Source: Exiguobacterium sibiricum 7-3
GTDB taxonomy: Bacteria > Bacillota > Bacilli > Exiguobacteriales > Exiguobacteriaceae
Reading direction: 5' to 3'
NCBI RefSeq assembly: GCF_000620865.1
Contig: NZ_KK211190.1
Location: 2,059,971 to 2,123,970 of the forward strand
DNA length: 64,000 bases
The notes under the pieces are model-generated. The model had not been told where the DNA came from. It worked only from the letters and a program-made list of their open reading frames with translations, and ran no database searches. Below, one piece after another: positions 54,326 to 63,319 of this stretch; position 1 is the first letter of the stretch; each line of letters starts with the position of its first letter. The position numbers were made by a program, and so were the translations under genes.

Positions 54326-55156
54326 TTAGCGCTTCCAGTTCCATTCTTCACTACGGTACTTCTCTGCCAACCGCTCAATTTCCTGCCATTGATGCGCTGT
54401 GAACTCTAGAGGTGTGAAGGTCAATTGAAGTGCATCTTCAAACCCTTTTAAAAATGCGACACGGACTTCATCGAATGAGACAGAACGTCCTGCAAGCTCA
54501 TTCAAGGCAACCGCTTTTCCGGAAAATCGTGCTTTCATCCGTTCACGCATTGTTTCGTCTTCATACATAAAACAATCAAACAATTCCCCTTCATCGACAG
54601 ACAGCGGCACAGAACCATGTTGCAACACGACGCCTTGATGACGAACTTGTGCACTTCCGGCCACTTTCCGTTTTCCGACCGCAAGTTCGTAGTACGATGC
54701 GGCATCAAAACAGACGGCAGACTTCGGTTTTCGCAATTCTTCCTTTTCTTCTTCTGTCATCGGTACCGAAAATTCAACAGGAATACCTAAATGATGATAC
54801 CCCTTACGGATTCCTTCTGTCAGCATCCGGTAACTTTCAATGACGGTTTTCGGGACGCCTTCCATCTGTTCAGGAAGAATCACGCTGTATGTCAATTCAT
54901 CTGCATGTAAGACAGCTCGTCCCCCGGTCATCCGACGAACGATCGGAATACCCAGTGCTTCAATCCGTTTTCGATCAATATCGTTTGTCGCCCGTTGAAA
55001 ATGACCGACACTTAATCCTCTTGGTTCCCACGAATAAAAACGAAGCGTCGGCGCCACTTCGCCGCGACCGACAAAACCGATTAAGGCTTCGTCAATCGCC
55101 ATATTTAATGCCGGTTCCATTCTTTCCGTCGTCAATACTTGCCACTCTCTGATCAA
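54326..55156 (-). CDS. lipM: Octanoyl-[ACP]:protein N-octanoyltransferase (LipM)
   Basis: A 276-residue lipoate-ligase-fold protein. It has RRMTGGRAVLHADELTYS, SAVCFDAASYYEL with the likely acyl-accepting Cys, and GKRKVAGSAQVRHQG, and lies beside gcv genes as B. subtilis lipM (yqhM) does. LipM loads octanoate onto GcvH as the first step of lipoate synthesis, which the BKD complex and glycine cleavage both need. LplA-type ligase is the alternative; the CFD motif and location favour LipM. Confidence 0.88.
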   Translation of the reverse strand: MIREWQVLTTERMEPALNMAIDEALIGFVGRGEVAPTLRFYSWEPRGLSVGHFQRATNDIDRKRIEALGIPIVRRMTGGRAVLHADELTYSVILPEQMEGVPKTVIESYRMLTEGIRKGYHHLGIPVEFSVPMTEEEKEELRKPKSAVCFDAASYYELAVGKRKVAGSAQVRHQGVVLQHGSVPLSVDEGELFDCFMYEDETMRERMKARFSGKAVALNELAGRSVSFDEVRVAFLKGFEDALQLTFTPLEFTAHQWQEIERLAEKYRSEEWNWKR

Positions 55157-55295
55157 GTGAACACCCCCAGAAACGTTTCCGTATTAGTGTATCAGACCCT
55201 TTCTATCCTGCGCAACGACGAGTCGATTGCCGAAATCGATTTCGTTTACTATAATGGTAAAGATGTTATATGAACGAAGGGGTTGGAACTTAGAT

Positions 55296-55676
55296 ATGGA
55301 AATCAGTACAATCATCACGATCGTCTTATGGGTAGCCTTGATTGCTTATATCGTATGGCGCTTCATGCCGGTGAAAGGAATCACGAAGCTCTCACAAGAT
55401 GAATTCCGGGCAAACTACCGGAAAGCACAAATTGTGGATGTCCGCGAGACACAAGAATTCAAAGGTGGTCACATCATCGGAGCGCGTAACATACCGGTCA
55501 GTCAGATGAAAATGCGTTCTAAAGAATTACGTAAGGACATGCCGATTTATTTATACTGCCAAGGCAACATGCGTTCATCACAAGCGGCCAAAGTCTTAAA
55601 AAAAGCCGGTTATACGAACTTGTATCAACTCAAAGGCGGATTCAAGCAATGGACTGGAAAAGTCAAACGTAGCTGA
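55296..55676 (+). CDS. yqhL: Rhodanese-like membrane-anchored protein (YqhL)
   Basis: 126 residues: an N-terminal membrane helix (about 4-22) and a rhodanese domain with QIVDVRETQEFKGGHIIGARNIP and the active Cys in YLYCQGNMRSSQAAKVLKKAG. It may transfer sulfur; its partner is unknown. ATG at 55296 was chosen because the domain and helix start there. It is divergent from lipM and ends at a bidirectional terminator. Confidence 0.85.
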   Translation: MEISTIITIVLWVALIAYIVWRFMPVKGITKLSQDEFRANYRKAQIVDVRETQEFKGGHIIGARNIPVSQMKMRSKELRKDMPIYLYCQGNMRSSQAAKVLKKAGYTNLYQLKGGFKQWTGKVKRS

Positions 55677-55694
55677 TTCCTTTTACTTCATAAT

Positions 55695-55736
55695 AAAAAA
55701 CCATCCCCGTCAACAGAGACGCGGGATGGTTTTTTG
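55695..55736. terminator. Bidirectional terminator between yqhL and gcvPB
   Basis: AAAAAACCATCCC pairs with GGGATGGTTTTTT, the inner part holding CG/CG. A and T runs on both sides serve both genes. Confidence 0.88.
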
Positions 55737-55737
55737 T

Positions 55738-57216
55738 TTAGACGTGAACTTCTTGTTTCGGCTGGTAACGTAAAATCGGCTTACGTGCTGCCAATGTCTC
55801 GTCCATTCGTTTGACGACCGTCGTATGCGGTGCGTTCAAGACGACGTCCGGCGTCTCTTCGACTTCTTTGGCGATTTGGAGCATCGCATCACAAAATGCA
55901 TCAAGCGTCTCCTTCGATTCTGTTTCCGTTGGTTCGATCATGATACACTCTTCCACATTCAACGGGAAGTAAATCGTCGGTGGATGGTATCCAAAGTCAA
56001 GCAGACGTTTGGCGATATCGAGCGTCCGTACACCAAGTGCTTTTTGACGGCGTCCCGATAAAACAAACTCGTGTTTGCAATAGACATCATAAGGGGCATC
56101 ATATGCGCCCTTCAGACGTGCCAGCATGTAATTGGCATTCAAGACGGCTTCTTTTGAAACGCGGGCAAGCCCTGCGCCTCCCATCGTCCGGATATAACTG
56201 TAGGCCCGGACGTTGATGCCGAAGTTTCCATAAAACGGTTTGACGCGGCCGATTGATTCCGGACGATCGTAATCGAGGACAAAACCATCCGCTGTTTTGG
56301 CAACGATCGGTTTTGGCAGATACGGAATCAAGTCTTGTTTGACACCGACCGGACCTGAACCCGGACCGCCGCCTCCGTGAGGACCCGTAAACGTCTTATG
56401 GAGATTCAAGTGGACGACATCAAAGCCCATATCTCCCGGACGTGCAATTCCCATAATCGCGTTTGAGTTCGCGCCATCGTAATACAGCTTCCCGCCGGCT
56501 TCGTGGACCGCTTTCGCAATCTCCACGATATCCGATTCGAACAAGCCGAGTGTATTCGGATTCGTCAGCATCAATGCTGCCGTGTCTTCTCCGACTTTAC
56601 TCTTTAAGTCAGCTAAATCCACTAATCCACGCTCGTCAGATAAGACGGTCACCGTATCAAAACCGGCGACAGATGCCGATGCCGGATTTGTTCCGTGGGC
56701 TGAGTCTGGAACCAGGACCTTCGTCCGTTTAAAGTCTCCCCGCGCATGATGATACGCTTTGATTAACATTAACCCCGTCCACTCACCGTGTGCTCCCGCT
56801 GCCGGTTGTAACGTTACTTCATCCATACCAGTAATGACCGCAAGTTTCTCTTGTAAGTCGTACATCAGCCCAAGAGCACCTTGTACGCTCTCAACCGGTT
56901 GCAACGGGTGGATATGGGCAAATCCCGGGAGACGCGCCATATCTTCATTGATTTTCGGATTGTATTTCATCGTACAGGAACCAAGCGGATAAAAACCGGA
57001 ATCGACTCCGTGATTTCGGTTCGAAAGGGCCGTATAGTGACGGACAAGATCCAGTTCCGATACTTCCGGCAACTCCACATCCTCTTGGCGTAACAAATGC
57101 GCAGGCAACAATTCTTCCGCCGCTACTTCGTCAACCGTCGGAAGCGGTAAACTGTAGGCGACACGACCGGCTTTTGAAATTTCAAAAATCAATGTCTGTT
57201 CACTAGTTTTATGCAT
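55738..57216 (-). CDS. gcvPB: Glycine dehydrogenase (decarboxylating) subunit 2
   Basis: The PLP-carrying half of split P-protein. 492 residues; the PLP Lys lies in [18 protein letters not shown]. It also has [18 protein letters not shown] and [15 protein letters not shown]-type segments. With GcvPA it decarboxylates glycine and loads the aminomethyl group on GcvH. The start overlaps gcvPA by eight bases. Confidence 0.95.
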   Translation of the reverse strand: MHKTSEQTLIFEISKAGRVAYSLPLPTVDEVAAEELLPAHLLRQEDVELPEVSELDLVRHYTALSNRNHGVDSGFYPLGSCTMKYNPKINEDMARLPGFAHIHPLQPVESVQGALGLMYDLQEKLAVITGMDEVTLQPAAGAHGEWTGLMLIKAYHHARGDFKRTKVLVPDSAHGTNPASASVAGFDTVTVLSDERGLVDLADLKSKVGEDTAALMLTNPNTLGLFESDIVEIAKAVHEAGGKLYYDGANSNAIMGIARPGDMGFDVVHLNLHKTFTGPHGGGGPGSGPVGVKQDLIPYLPKPIVAKTADGFVLDYDRPESIGRVKPFYGNFGINVRAYSYIRTMGGAGLARVSKEAVLNANYMLARLKGAYDAPYDVYCKHEFVLSGRRQKALGVRTLDIAKRLLDFGYHPPTIYFPLNVEECIMIEPTETESKETLDAFCDAMLQIAKEVEETPDVVLNAPHTTVVKRMDETLAARKPILRYQPKQEVHV

Positions 57217-58555
57217 GAGTCAGTCCTCCTAACGCAGTCACGAATTGATCCAATTCTTCTTTTGTCCGTAGTTCAGTCGCACAAACGAGCATTTGGTTGC
57301 TCCGGCTTTCATCAAACGTACCAAGCGGCAGTCCACCGATGATTTCGGCTTTTAATAACTGTTTGCTCGCTTCTGTCGCATCGATCGGCAGTTCAACGAC
57401 AAATTCATTGAAGCTCGGACCGTCGTCCACGATGTGGAACCCTGCTTTTACTAATGACTTTTTCAACGCATATGCTGTCTGAAGATTACGGGTTGCCAGT
57501 TCACGGATTCCGCGTTTCCCGAGTGCACTCATTGCGATGGATGCAGCCAAAGCGTTTAATGCCTGGTTCGAACAGATATTCGAAGTCGCTTTATCACGAC
57601 GGATGTGTTGTTCACGTGCTTGTAACGTCAGGACGAACCCGCGTTTTCCGTCTTCATCGACTGTCTGACCGACAAGACGTCCCGGAATTTTTCGCATCAA
57701 GGCTTTTGTCGTCGTGAAGTATCCACACGTCGGTCCACCAAAGCTCTGTGGAATGCCGAACGGTTGGCAGTCCCCGATCGTAATGTCGGCGCCGAGCTTA
57801 CCGGGCGCCTCTAACAAACCGAGCGCAAGCGGATTGGCCGAGACAATGAATAGACCGCCTTTCGCATGTGTCGCGTCGGCCAGTGCCTGTAAGTCTTCGA
57901 CACGTCCATAGAAGTTCGGATACTGTACGATGACGCAGGCGACATCATCCAGTGCATCCAGGTTCGCAATCGCCGTTTCCCCATTCACGAGCGGTAGTGT
58001 CTCGACTTCAAGTCCGGGACCGTTTGCATATGTCCGTACGACATCGCGCGCTTCCGGATGGACGCCATCCGAGAGAACGATTGTTTTTTTCTTCTTGTGG
58101 GCACAGGCAAGTATCGCCGCTTCAGCCAGTGCGGTGATCCCGTCGTACATGGAAGAGTTCGCGACATCCATTCCCGTCAGTTCACAAATCATCGTTTGGT
58201 ACTCAAAGATTGCCTGCAGCTCCCCCTGGGAAATTTCAGGCTGATACGGCGTGTACGCCGTGTAGAACTCAGACCGGAGTAACATATGATTCACTACAGC
58301 CGGTGCATAGTGGTCATAAATGCCGGCACCGAGGAACGACGGATACTGCTTCGTATTCATGTTTTGATCGGCAAGTTTCGAGAGCGTTCGAATCAAGTCA
58401 GTTTCCGGTAGCGGAATGCCCACTTCTTCCAACGTCCCTTGGTCGCGTACACTTGCCGGAATATCGGCAAGCAGGTCTTCAATCGAGTCTGCACCAATCG
58501 TCTGTAACATTTCTTTTTCATCTTCTTGCGTCATCGGTAAATAACGAAAATCCAT
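57209..58555 (-). CDS. gcvPA: Glycine dehydrogenase (decarboxylating) subunit 1
   Basis: The 448-residue N-terminal half of split P-protein, with [43 protein letters not shown] and [14 protein letters not shown]. It lacks the PLP lysine and supports subunit 2. Order gcvT-gcvPA-gcvPB as in Bacillus. Confidence 0.95.
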   Translation of the reverse strand: MDFRYLPMTQEDEKEMLQTIGADSIEDLLADIPASVRDQGTLEEVGIPLPETDLIRTLSKLADQNMNTKQYPSFLGAGIYDHYAPAVVNHMLLRSEFYTAYTPYQPEISQGELQAIFEYQTMICELTGMDVANSSMYDGITALAEAAILACAHKKKKTIVLSDGVHPEARDVVRTYANGPGLEVETLPLVNGETAIANLDALDDVACVIVQYPNFYGRVEDLQALADATHAKGGLFIVSANPLALGLLEAPGKLGADITIGDCQPFGIPQSFGGPTCGYFTTTKALMRKIPGRLVGQTVDEDGKRGFVLTLQAREQHIRRDKATSNICSNQALNALAASIAMSALGKRGIRELATRNLQTAYALKKSLVKAGFHIVDDGPSFNEFVVELPIDATEASKQLLKAEIIGGLPLGTFDESRSNQMLVCATELRTKEELDQFVTALGGLTHA

Positions 58556-58569
58556 CTTTTATGTCCCCC

Positions 58570-59652
58570 TTATTTGCTCCGGCGATAGAATGGCGTATCA
58601 ATTCGTTTTGCTGCCAGTTTTTTTCCGCGTACTTCGATTTCAAATGTTTCCTCGGTCGCATATTGCGTCGGCACAAGTGCTAACGCAATGGCTTTACCGA
58701 TTGTCGGCGGTAATGTACCTGTCGTAACGAATCCGACAGTTTCCCCGTTTACCAAAACAGGAGCATCTTGACGAGCGATCCCTTTATCCGTCAGTTCAAG
58801 ACCGATTAATTGACGGCGCGGTCCGTCTTCTTTCTGTTTCAATAAGGCTTCCGATCCGACAAATGACTTCACTTGCGGTTTGACGGCAAATCCCATCCCT
58901 GCTTCAATCGGTGAAATCGTCGCCGATAACTCGTGTCCGTATAACGGCAGGCACGCTTCAAATCGTAACGTATCCCGGGCACCCAGCCCGCATGGTACGA
59001 CATCCGCTTCCAATAAAGCATTCCAGACCGCTGATGCGTCTGCTGACGGCATATACAATTCGAAGCCGTCTTCCCCTGTATAACCGCTGCGTGATACCAG
59101 CATCTCGACTCCAGCCATTTCTCCTTGCGCAAAGCGGAAAAATTTGATGTCTTCCAGCTTGAGTGCCGTCAGTTCCTGCAACACTTCAACAGCTTTTGGA
59201 CCTTGAACGGCAATTTGACCGTAGGCATTCGATTGATTTTCAAGCAACACGTCCCCCGTCAGATACTGACGTAAGTGTGCTTCATCTTTCTCGATGTTGG
59301 ATGCATTGACGACGAGCAGGTAATCCTGTTCGTCCAAACGATATACCAACAAATCGTCTACTGTCCCGCCGTCTTCTTGACATAAGACGTTGTATTGAGC
59401 CTGTCCGATCGCAATCTTCGAGATATCATTCGACAGCGTCTGTTGCAAAAACGCTAACGCATCTGATCCGGAAACAAATAACTCGCCCATATGGGATACA
59501 TCAAACATCCCGACACGTTCCCGTACCGCTGTATGCTCTTCCTTGATGGATGAAAACAGAACTGGCATTTCAAACCCTGCAAAATCGACCATTTTCCCCG
59601 TTGGTGCAATGATGTCGAACAATGGCGTTCTCTTCAATGTCGTCTGACTCAT
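58570..59652 (-). CDS. gcvT: Aminomethyltransferase (glycine cleavage T protein)
   Basis: Moves the one-carbon unit from GcvH to THF, releasing ammonia. 360 residues with TPLFDIIAPTGKMVDFAGFEMPV, ERVGMFDVSHMGE, RSGYTGEDGFELYMP and LGARDTLRFEACLPLYG. ATG at 59652 follows TAGGGGGAAAA. First gene of the operon. Unlike B. subtilis gcvT, I see no glycine riboswitch in the 180 bases upstream. Confidence 0.95.
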   Translation of the reverse strand: MSQTTLKRTPLFDIIAPTGKMVDFAGFEMPVLFSSIKEEHTAVRERVGMFDVSHMGELFVSGSDALAFLQQTLSNDISKIAIGQAQYNVLCQEDGGTVDDLLVYRLDEQDYLLVVNASNIEKDEAHLRQYLTGDVLLENQSNAYGQIAVQGPKAVEVLQELTALKLEDIKFFRFAQGEMAGVEMLVSRSGYTGEDGFELYMPSADASAVWNALLEADVVPCGLGARDTLRFEACLPLYGHELSATISPIEAGMGFAVKPQVKSFVGSEALLKQKEDGPRRQLIGLELTDKGIARQDAPVLVNGETVGFVTTGTLPPTIGKAIALALVPTQYATEETFEIEVRGKKLAAKRIDTPFYRRSK

Positions 59653-59739
59653 ACTTTTCCCCCTAATTACGAACATTTTCAATTCCTTTTCTCTTTATTG
59701 TTCAACTTTCAATTACATTCTACCAATTTCGAATCTTTT

Positions 59740-59767
59740 ATTCTAGGTTTATTCGGAAATTGAACAA
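59740..59767 (-). promoter_or_regulatory. Candidate SigA promoter of gcvT-gcvPA-gcvPB
   Basis: -35 TTGTTC (59762-59767), -10 TAGAAT (59740-59745), 16-base spacer. The leader, about 80 bases, is A+T-rich with no obvious aptamer. Confidence 0.45.
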
Positions 59768-59801
59768 AAGGAAAGAGAGAAAGGACAAAGTCCCTTCTCT
59801 C
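59768..59801 (-). terminator. Terminator-like hairpin after the DUF948 gene
   Basis: GAGAGAAAGGAC pairs with GTCCCTTCTCTC with one mismatch around AAA; the following T run on the minus strand is broken. Confidence 0.5.
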
Positions 59802-59834
59802 CTATTGTTTCATATTCAGCCGATGAAAGCCATT

Positions 59835-60149
59835 TCAAAATGGTTTGAGTCCGGCAGTATGTTCAACTTCTGTTTTAAGACGTTGCCCTTCAGCAATGAG
59901 TTGACGTCCTCCTTGCTCGACTCGTTTTCCTTCCGCGACCAAATGATCAATGTTTCCTTTAATTTGATCGATCCGGCTCGTCGTATGGTCAATACCCGTC
60001 TGCAATGTTTGTTGACGAATGGAAAAACGCTCCAGTAGTTGCTTCATCACTGTCACATCTTTTGAAATCTTCTTTTTGTATAAGCTTAACCCATAAATCA
60101 CCAGACCGATGATGGCTAAGACAATAATCCCGAGATTGATCCAAATCAT
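59835..60149 (-). CDS. DUF948-family protein with membrane anchor and coiled coil
   Basis: A 104-residue protein with an N-terminal membrane helix (about 3-22, LGIIVLAIIGLVIYGLSLY) and a long helical, probably coiled-coil remainder with repeated IDxIKGNID-like heptads. It resembles the DUF948 (YtxG-like) proteins of Bacillales. Function unknown. The start overlaps the aroK stop (ATGA), so it is cotranscribed with the end of the comG operon. Confidence 0.7.
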   Translation of the reverse strand: MIWINLGIIVLAIIGLVIYGLSLYKKKISKDVTVMKQLLERFSIRQQTLQTGIDHTTSRIDQIKGNIDHLVAEGKRVEQGGRQLIAEGQRLKTEVEHTAGLKPF

Positions 60150-60628
60150 ACGTTCTCCTCCAGTATCGTTTCAATTTCTTTTGCTAGTTCCCGGACGGAC
60201 TTCTTACCATCCACGCGGATATCTGCCAACCGCGCATAGATTGGCCGGCGTCTCCGAAACAACTTTTCAACTGTCGTCCGCGATTTGACAAGCGGACGGG
60301 ATGGGTCTGTCTTGATTCGGTTCCAGACCAGATGGAACGGCGTATCAATCCAGATGACGATTCCGGTTTCTTTCATGAACGTCCGGTTTTCCAAACGCTC
60401 GATGATTCCGCCTCCCGTGACGACGATTTCCGCTTCACTACCTCGTAATAATTCGACTTCCCGATCCCGAAATCCTGTTTCGCCGTATTTTGCAAAGAAA
60501 TCCGTAATCGAACCGTGTTCCTGGACGAAGCGTTCATCCAGTTCCTCGACATCGTAACGTGTCTGAAGATGACGTCCAATCGCTGTTTTACCAGTTCCCA
60601 TAAAACCAATCAAATAAACCTTATCCAT
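60146..60628 (-). CDS. aroK: Shikimate kinase
   Basis: Phosphorylates shikimate at O-3. A 160-residue P-loop kinase: GFMGTGKTAIGRHL, the shikimate site ELDERFVQEHGSITDFFAKYGETGFRDRE with DER and ETGFRD residues, the GGG in VVTGGGII and an RRPIYARLAD lid. ATG at 60628 follows GAGGCGG. It overlaps comGG by eight bases, a metabolic gene tied to a competence operon. Confidence 0.92.
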   Translation of the reverse strand: MDKVYLIGFMGTGKTAIGRHLQTRYDVEELDERFVQEHGSITDFFAKYGETGFRDREVELLRGSEAEIVVTGGGIIERLENRTFMKETGIVIWIDTPFHLVWNRIKTDPSRPLVKSRTTVEKLFRRRRPIYARLADIRVDGKKSVRELAKEIETILEENV

Positions 60629-60914
60629 TCGAAACAACCGCCTCGATTCTCTGTCCATTCTCTAGTATCGCTTCTATTTTAAAGCCTTTATCTGTCCGTG
60701 TACAGATAACTTGGCCAATCGGATACTGAACGGTTTCATCTTGACGGCAGTCACTTGCTGCGGCTCGTATGAGTGACTCGAGTTGTAACGCTTCTTTCTC
60801 CAACTGAACCTGCTTCACCGCTTCATCCATCTGATGACAACCCAACAAGATGGCCACTCCTATTCCAAGCAGCAACAACAAGGTTTGAATCAGGATGAAC
60901 CCACCTTCTTGCAC
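60621..60914 (-). CDS. comGG: Competence pseudopilin ComGG-like
   Basis: The small last gene of the comG set, about 97 residues. It begins near VQEGGFILIQTLLLLLGIGVAILL, one hydrophobic helix, followed by a helical QLEKEALQLESLI. A prepilin cleavage site like the classical GFTLLE is not present, which is usual for ComGG. The GTG at 60914 overlaps comGF; the start is uncertain. Identity rests on position. Confidence 0.7.
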   Translation of the reverse strand: MQEGGFILIQTLLLLLGIGVAILLGCHQMDEAVKQVQLEKEALQLESLIRAAASDCRQDETVQYPIGQVICTRTDKGFKIEAILENGQRIEAVVSNG

Positions 60915-61321
60915 TGAACGGTTCGTTGACGCTGATTGAGTTCGAAAATGAGAGTCTGTCCTTCCTGCCGGACTTGGTAATGCGTTACATCGTGGGCATA
61001 CGTCAGTTCGCCTCCAAATTCTTTTTTTAATCGGATTTGATTTTGTACACGGACGAGTCGCCATTTGATCGGATCCTCTTCCGGATCGACATCTACTCCG
61101 CGAACTTCATCTCCATTTTTTTCACACGAAATACTCCGCCACATCAGTCGTTCAATCGTATGAAAAAATAACTCTTCCTCCATCCGCTGTTCCTGATGCC
61201 CGGTACTGACGATTTGTGTTATCGCAATCAGACTAATCAATAGCAGCGGGCTCAGCCAAAGGACCAATGAAATTTCGAGGAGTGTCGTTCCGGATTGAGC
61301 TCGCCAAACAGAGCCCTTCAC
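60890..61321 (-). CDS. comGF: Competence protein ComGF
   Basis: About 143 residues. The N-terminal SGTTLLEISLVLWLSPLLLISL is a pilin-like helix with Gly-Thr-Thr-Leu-Leu-Glu. The rest is soluble. ComGF is a minor component of the transformation pseudopilus. GTG at 61321 follows AAGGGATG. It overlaps comGE by 89 bases and comGG by 25. Confidence 0.75.
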   Translation of the reverse strand: MKGSVWRAQSGTTLLEISLVLWLSPLLLISLIAITQIVSTGHQEQRMEEELFFHTIERLMWRSISCEKNGDEVRGVDVDPEEDPIKWRLVRVQNQIRLKKEFGGELTYAHDVTHYQVRQEGQTLIFELNQRQRTVQCKKVGSS

Positions 61322-61544
61322 TACACCACATCCCTTCCTTAATATCGTATCCTGTTCTTCTTTCTGCGATTTGATCCGACGCCATTTGATCAAGGCGATG
61401 CGCTTCGACCGTCAATTGATTTTTTTGCTTATGAAAAGACAACAGAGGATCTATCGCAAACATCAGGAAAAAGGAGATGGCAACCATTGATAAAACGACT
61501 TCAAGAAGTGTGAATCCCTGTTGCTGAATGATTTTACTCTCCAC
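61233..61544 (-). CDS. comGE: Competence pseudopilin ComGE
   Basis: About 103 residues with the prepilin signature QQQGFTLLEVVLSMVAIS near the N-terminus, expected to be cut by ComC after Gly. A soluble C-terminal domain follows. GTG at 61544 follows GTGAGGTGAA. Minor pseudopilin of the DNA-uptake pilus. Confidence 0.75.
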   Translation of the reverse strand: MESKIIQQQGFTLLEVVLSMVAISFFLMFAIDPLLSFHKQKNQLTVEAHRLDQMASDQIAERRTGYDIKEGMWCSEGLCLASSIRNDTPRNFIGPLAEPAAID

Positions 61545-61549
61545 GGTGT

Positions 61550-62017
61550 TCACCTCACTTTTTGAATCACCATCTGATAATTACCGAGTAAAAATTTAAT
61601 TTCAAAAGCTTGTGTCGTCGATTGACAGACCCAGGTCGACGCATACGTCGAATGATAACTTTTAAAGTAAATAATTCGTCCGTTCGAAGGCACGACACAG
61701 GAATGCCCAGGTTGAAATGTCCGTTGCCATAACAGTCGATCGTTCGCCATGACGAAATATCCTTTCCCGTCATTTTTCCAGCGGAGCTGCATCTGATTTT
61801 GGTCACTCGTTTTAGAATATTGAATCAATCGAAGGGTCTGAAAATCCTGTTCAAGGATTGCAATGTCTTGTTCCAGCATATATAAGGCCGGTCGCCGGTC
61901 GATGACAGTTGGCAATAAAAACATGAAAAGACATCCGATCATCACCAGTACAACGGTCATTTCAATTAATGTAAATCCGTCATTTAGCTTTCGTAAGTTC
62001 TCCAGTCTTCGCATCAT
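61550..62017 (-). CDS. comGD: Competence pseudopilin ComGD
   Basis: About 155 residues with a prepilin motif NDGFTLIEMTVVLVMIGCL and a GspH-like soluble part. ATG at 62017 is 10 bases after CAGGAG, which lies in the comGC coding end; the genes overlap by 38 bases. Part of the transformation pseudopilus. Confidence 0.78.
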   Translation of the reverse strand: MMRRLENLRKLNDGFTLIEMTVVLVMIGCLFMFLLPTVIDRRPALYMLEQDIAILEQDFQTLRLIQYSKTSDQNQMQLRWKNDGKGYFVMANDRLLWQRTFQPGHSCVVPSNGRIIYFKSYHSTYASTWVCQSTTQAFEIKFLLGNYQMVIQKVR

Positions 62018-62297
62018 ACGTATAGGTCTCCTGATCGCAAGCAAGCTCGTTTGGCTTTTCCGCTGTTCCGCGATTGATGGTTTGCAGTGATTCCGGATAT
62101 TTTTTCTCTTTAGCGTAATAAAGATTTACCTCGGAACGGATGACACGGATGTTCGCTTCGCAACTGACTCCTTTCGCCTGATCTTTCCCGCTCGTCATCG
62201 TCGGAATCAATACGAGTAAAAGCAAGGAAATGATCAGCAGGACGGCTGCCATTTCGAGCAAAGTAAATCCGCGTTGATTTTGAATAAATCGTTTCAT
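61980..62297 (-). CDS. comGC: Major competence pseudopilin ComGC
   Basis: 105 residues with a short basic leader and the type IV prepilin motif QRGFTLLEMAAVLLIISLLLLV. The soluble tail includes two Cys (SCEAN and LACDQ) that probably form a disulfide. It is the main subunit of the pseudopilus that brings DNA through the wall. It follows comGB by 20 bases. Confidence 0.9.
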   Translation of the reverse strand: MKRFIQNQRGFTLLEMAAVLLIISLLLLVLIPTMTSGKDQAKGVSCEANIRVIRSEVNLYYAKEKKYPESLQTINRGTAEKPNELACDQETYTYDAKTGELTKAK

Positions 62298-62317
62298 TTG
62301 ATCGACTCCTCGTCTCT

Positions 62318-63319
62318 TTAAAATGGAAGTTGCTGAATAGCAAGTTGGATCGGATAGTAGAGAATTAAGAATAGTGTGCCTGTCATCACGGTTAATCCTC
62401 CGTACAACGCCGGTTCAATCAATAACAGCTTCTTTTCGACTTCTTCCTCAATCGATTCATGCAATAATGCAGCTTGCTCCAATAATAAAGGACCTAAGTC
62501 GCCACTTTCCCGTGCAATATGAACCAACCCGACAGTTTCAACATCAATGATGTTTTCATCCTGCATCGCTTCCGATAACGGTTGACCACTTTTTTGACGG
62601 TGATGCAACATTTGATACATCTGTTTCTTTTTACCGGTTTGTCCTTGTTCCAAAGCATGAAAAGCTTCTTCCAATGAAAATCCGGCATCAATGAAGGAGC
62701 CGACCTCGATTGTAAACAAATAGCTGTAATACAAACGCAGCATTTTTTGAATCATCTTCATACGGAGCAGCCGTTTCATTGGGATATGTCGAATCAGGAG
62801 CACAAGTCCCGTCACCATCGTGACAGGGGCAAACGCCATAACGTACTTTGCTGAAGGATGAAGGAAGGGGCGGACGAATGGCGGTAAGGTAGCCGGATTC
62901 GACATCTCCAATAAGGAAGGAAACACATAAAGGGCATAAAACATGAACAGTAGCAACAGACTGGCTGCCAAGACAATCGGATAACGGGCCATCTTCCAAA
63001 ATTTCTTTTTCATCTGGCTTTCGAGTTCAAGTAACCGAATGACTTGTCGTAAAATCATCAACGGACGTTCCGTCTGATCTCCTACTGTAAGTAATTGTTG
63101 TAACGCTGTCGGCAATTTTAACGGTTCAAGGGAAAAAGAGAGTCGATTGCCTTGCTGCAGTCGGTCTTGAATCTCATGAATCACCGGAACGAGCAGCGGA
63201 TCTTCGAAGCGGACCAATATATCCAGTGCCTCTTTTGTCGAGATTCCTTTAGACAAGAGACGATGAAATCGATTTAAGAACCGACATTTACTAGCGCTTG
63301 TAAGTTTTCGACGATACAG
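62318..63319 (-). CDS. comGB: Competence membrane platform protein ComGB
   Basis: The inner-membrane platform of the pseudopilus, T2SSF family, with two membrane regions (about 115-135 and 160-175 in the shorter form) plus a C-terminal helix. Duplicated T2SSF blocks are visible: LSKGISTKEALDIL...RLQQGNRLSFSLE and FIDAGFSLEEAFHAL...LSEAMQD. The first ORF start, TTG at 63256, would cut off part of the first block (FLNRFHRLL). A CTG at 63319, nine bases after a perfect AGGAGGG, gives a 333-residue protein and no in-frame stop intervenes. Confidence 0.8.
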   Translation of the reverse strand: MYRRKLTSASKCRFLNRFHRLLSKGISTKEALDILVRFEDPLLVPVIHEIQDRLQQGNRLSFSLEPLKLPTALQQLLTVGDQTERPLMILRQVIRLLELESQMKKKFWKMARYPIVLAASLLLLFMFYALYVFPSLLEMSNPATLPPFVRPFLHPSAKYVMAFAPVTMVTGLVLLIRHIPMKRLLRMKMIQKMLRLYYSYLFTIEVGSFIDAGFSLEEAFHALEQGQTGKKKQMYQMLHHRQKSGQPLSEAMQDENIIDVETVGLVHIARESGDLGPLLLEQAALLHESIEEEVEKKLLLIEPALYGGLTVMTGTLFLILYYPIQLAIQQLPF

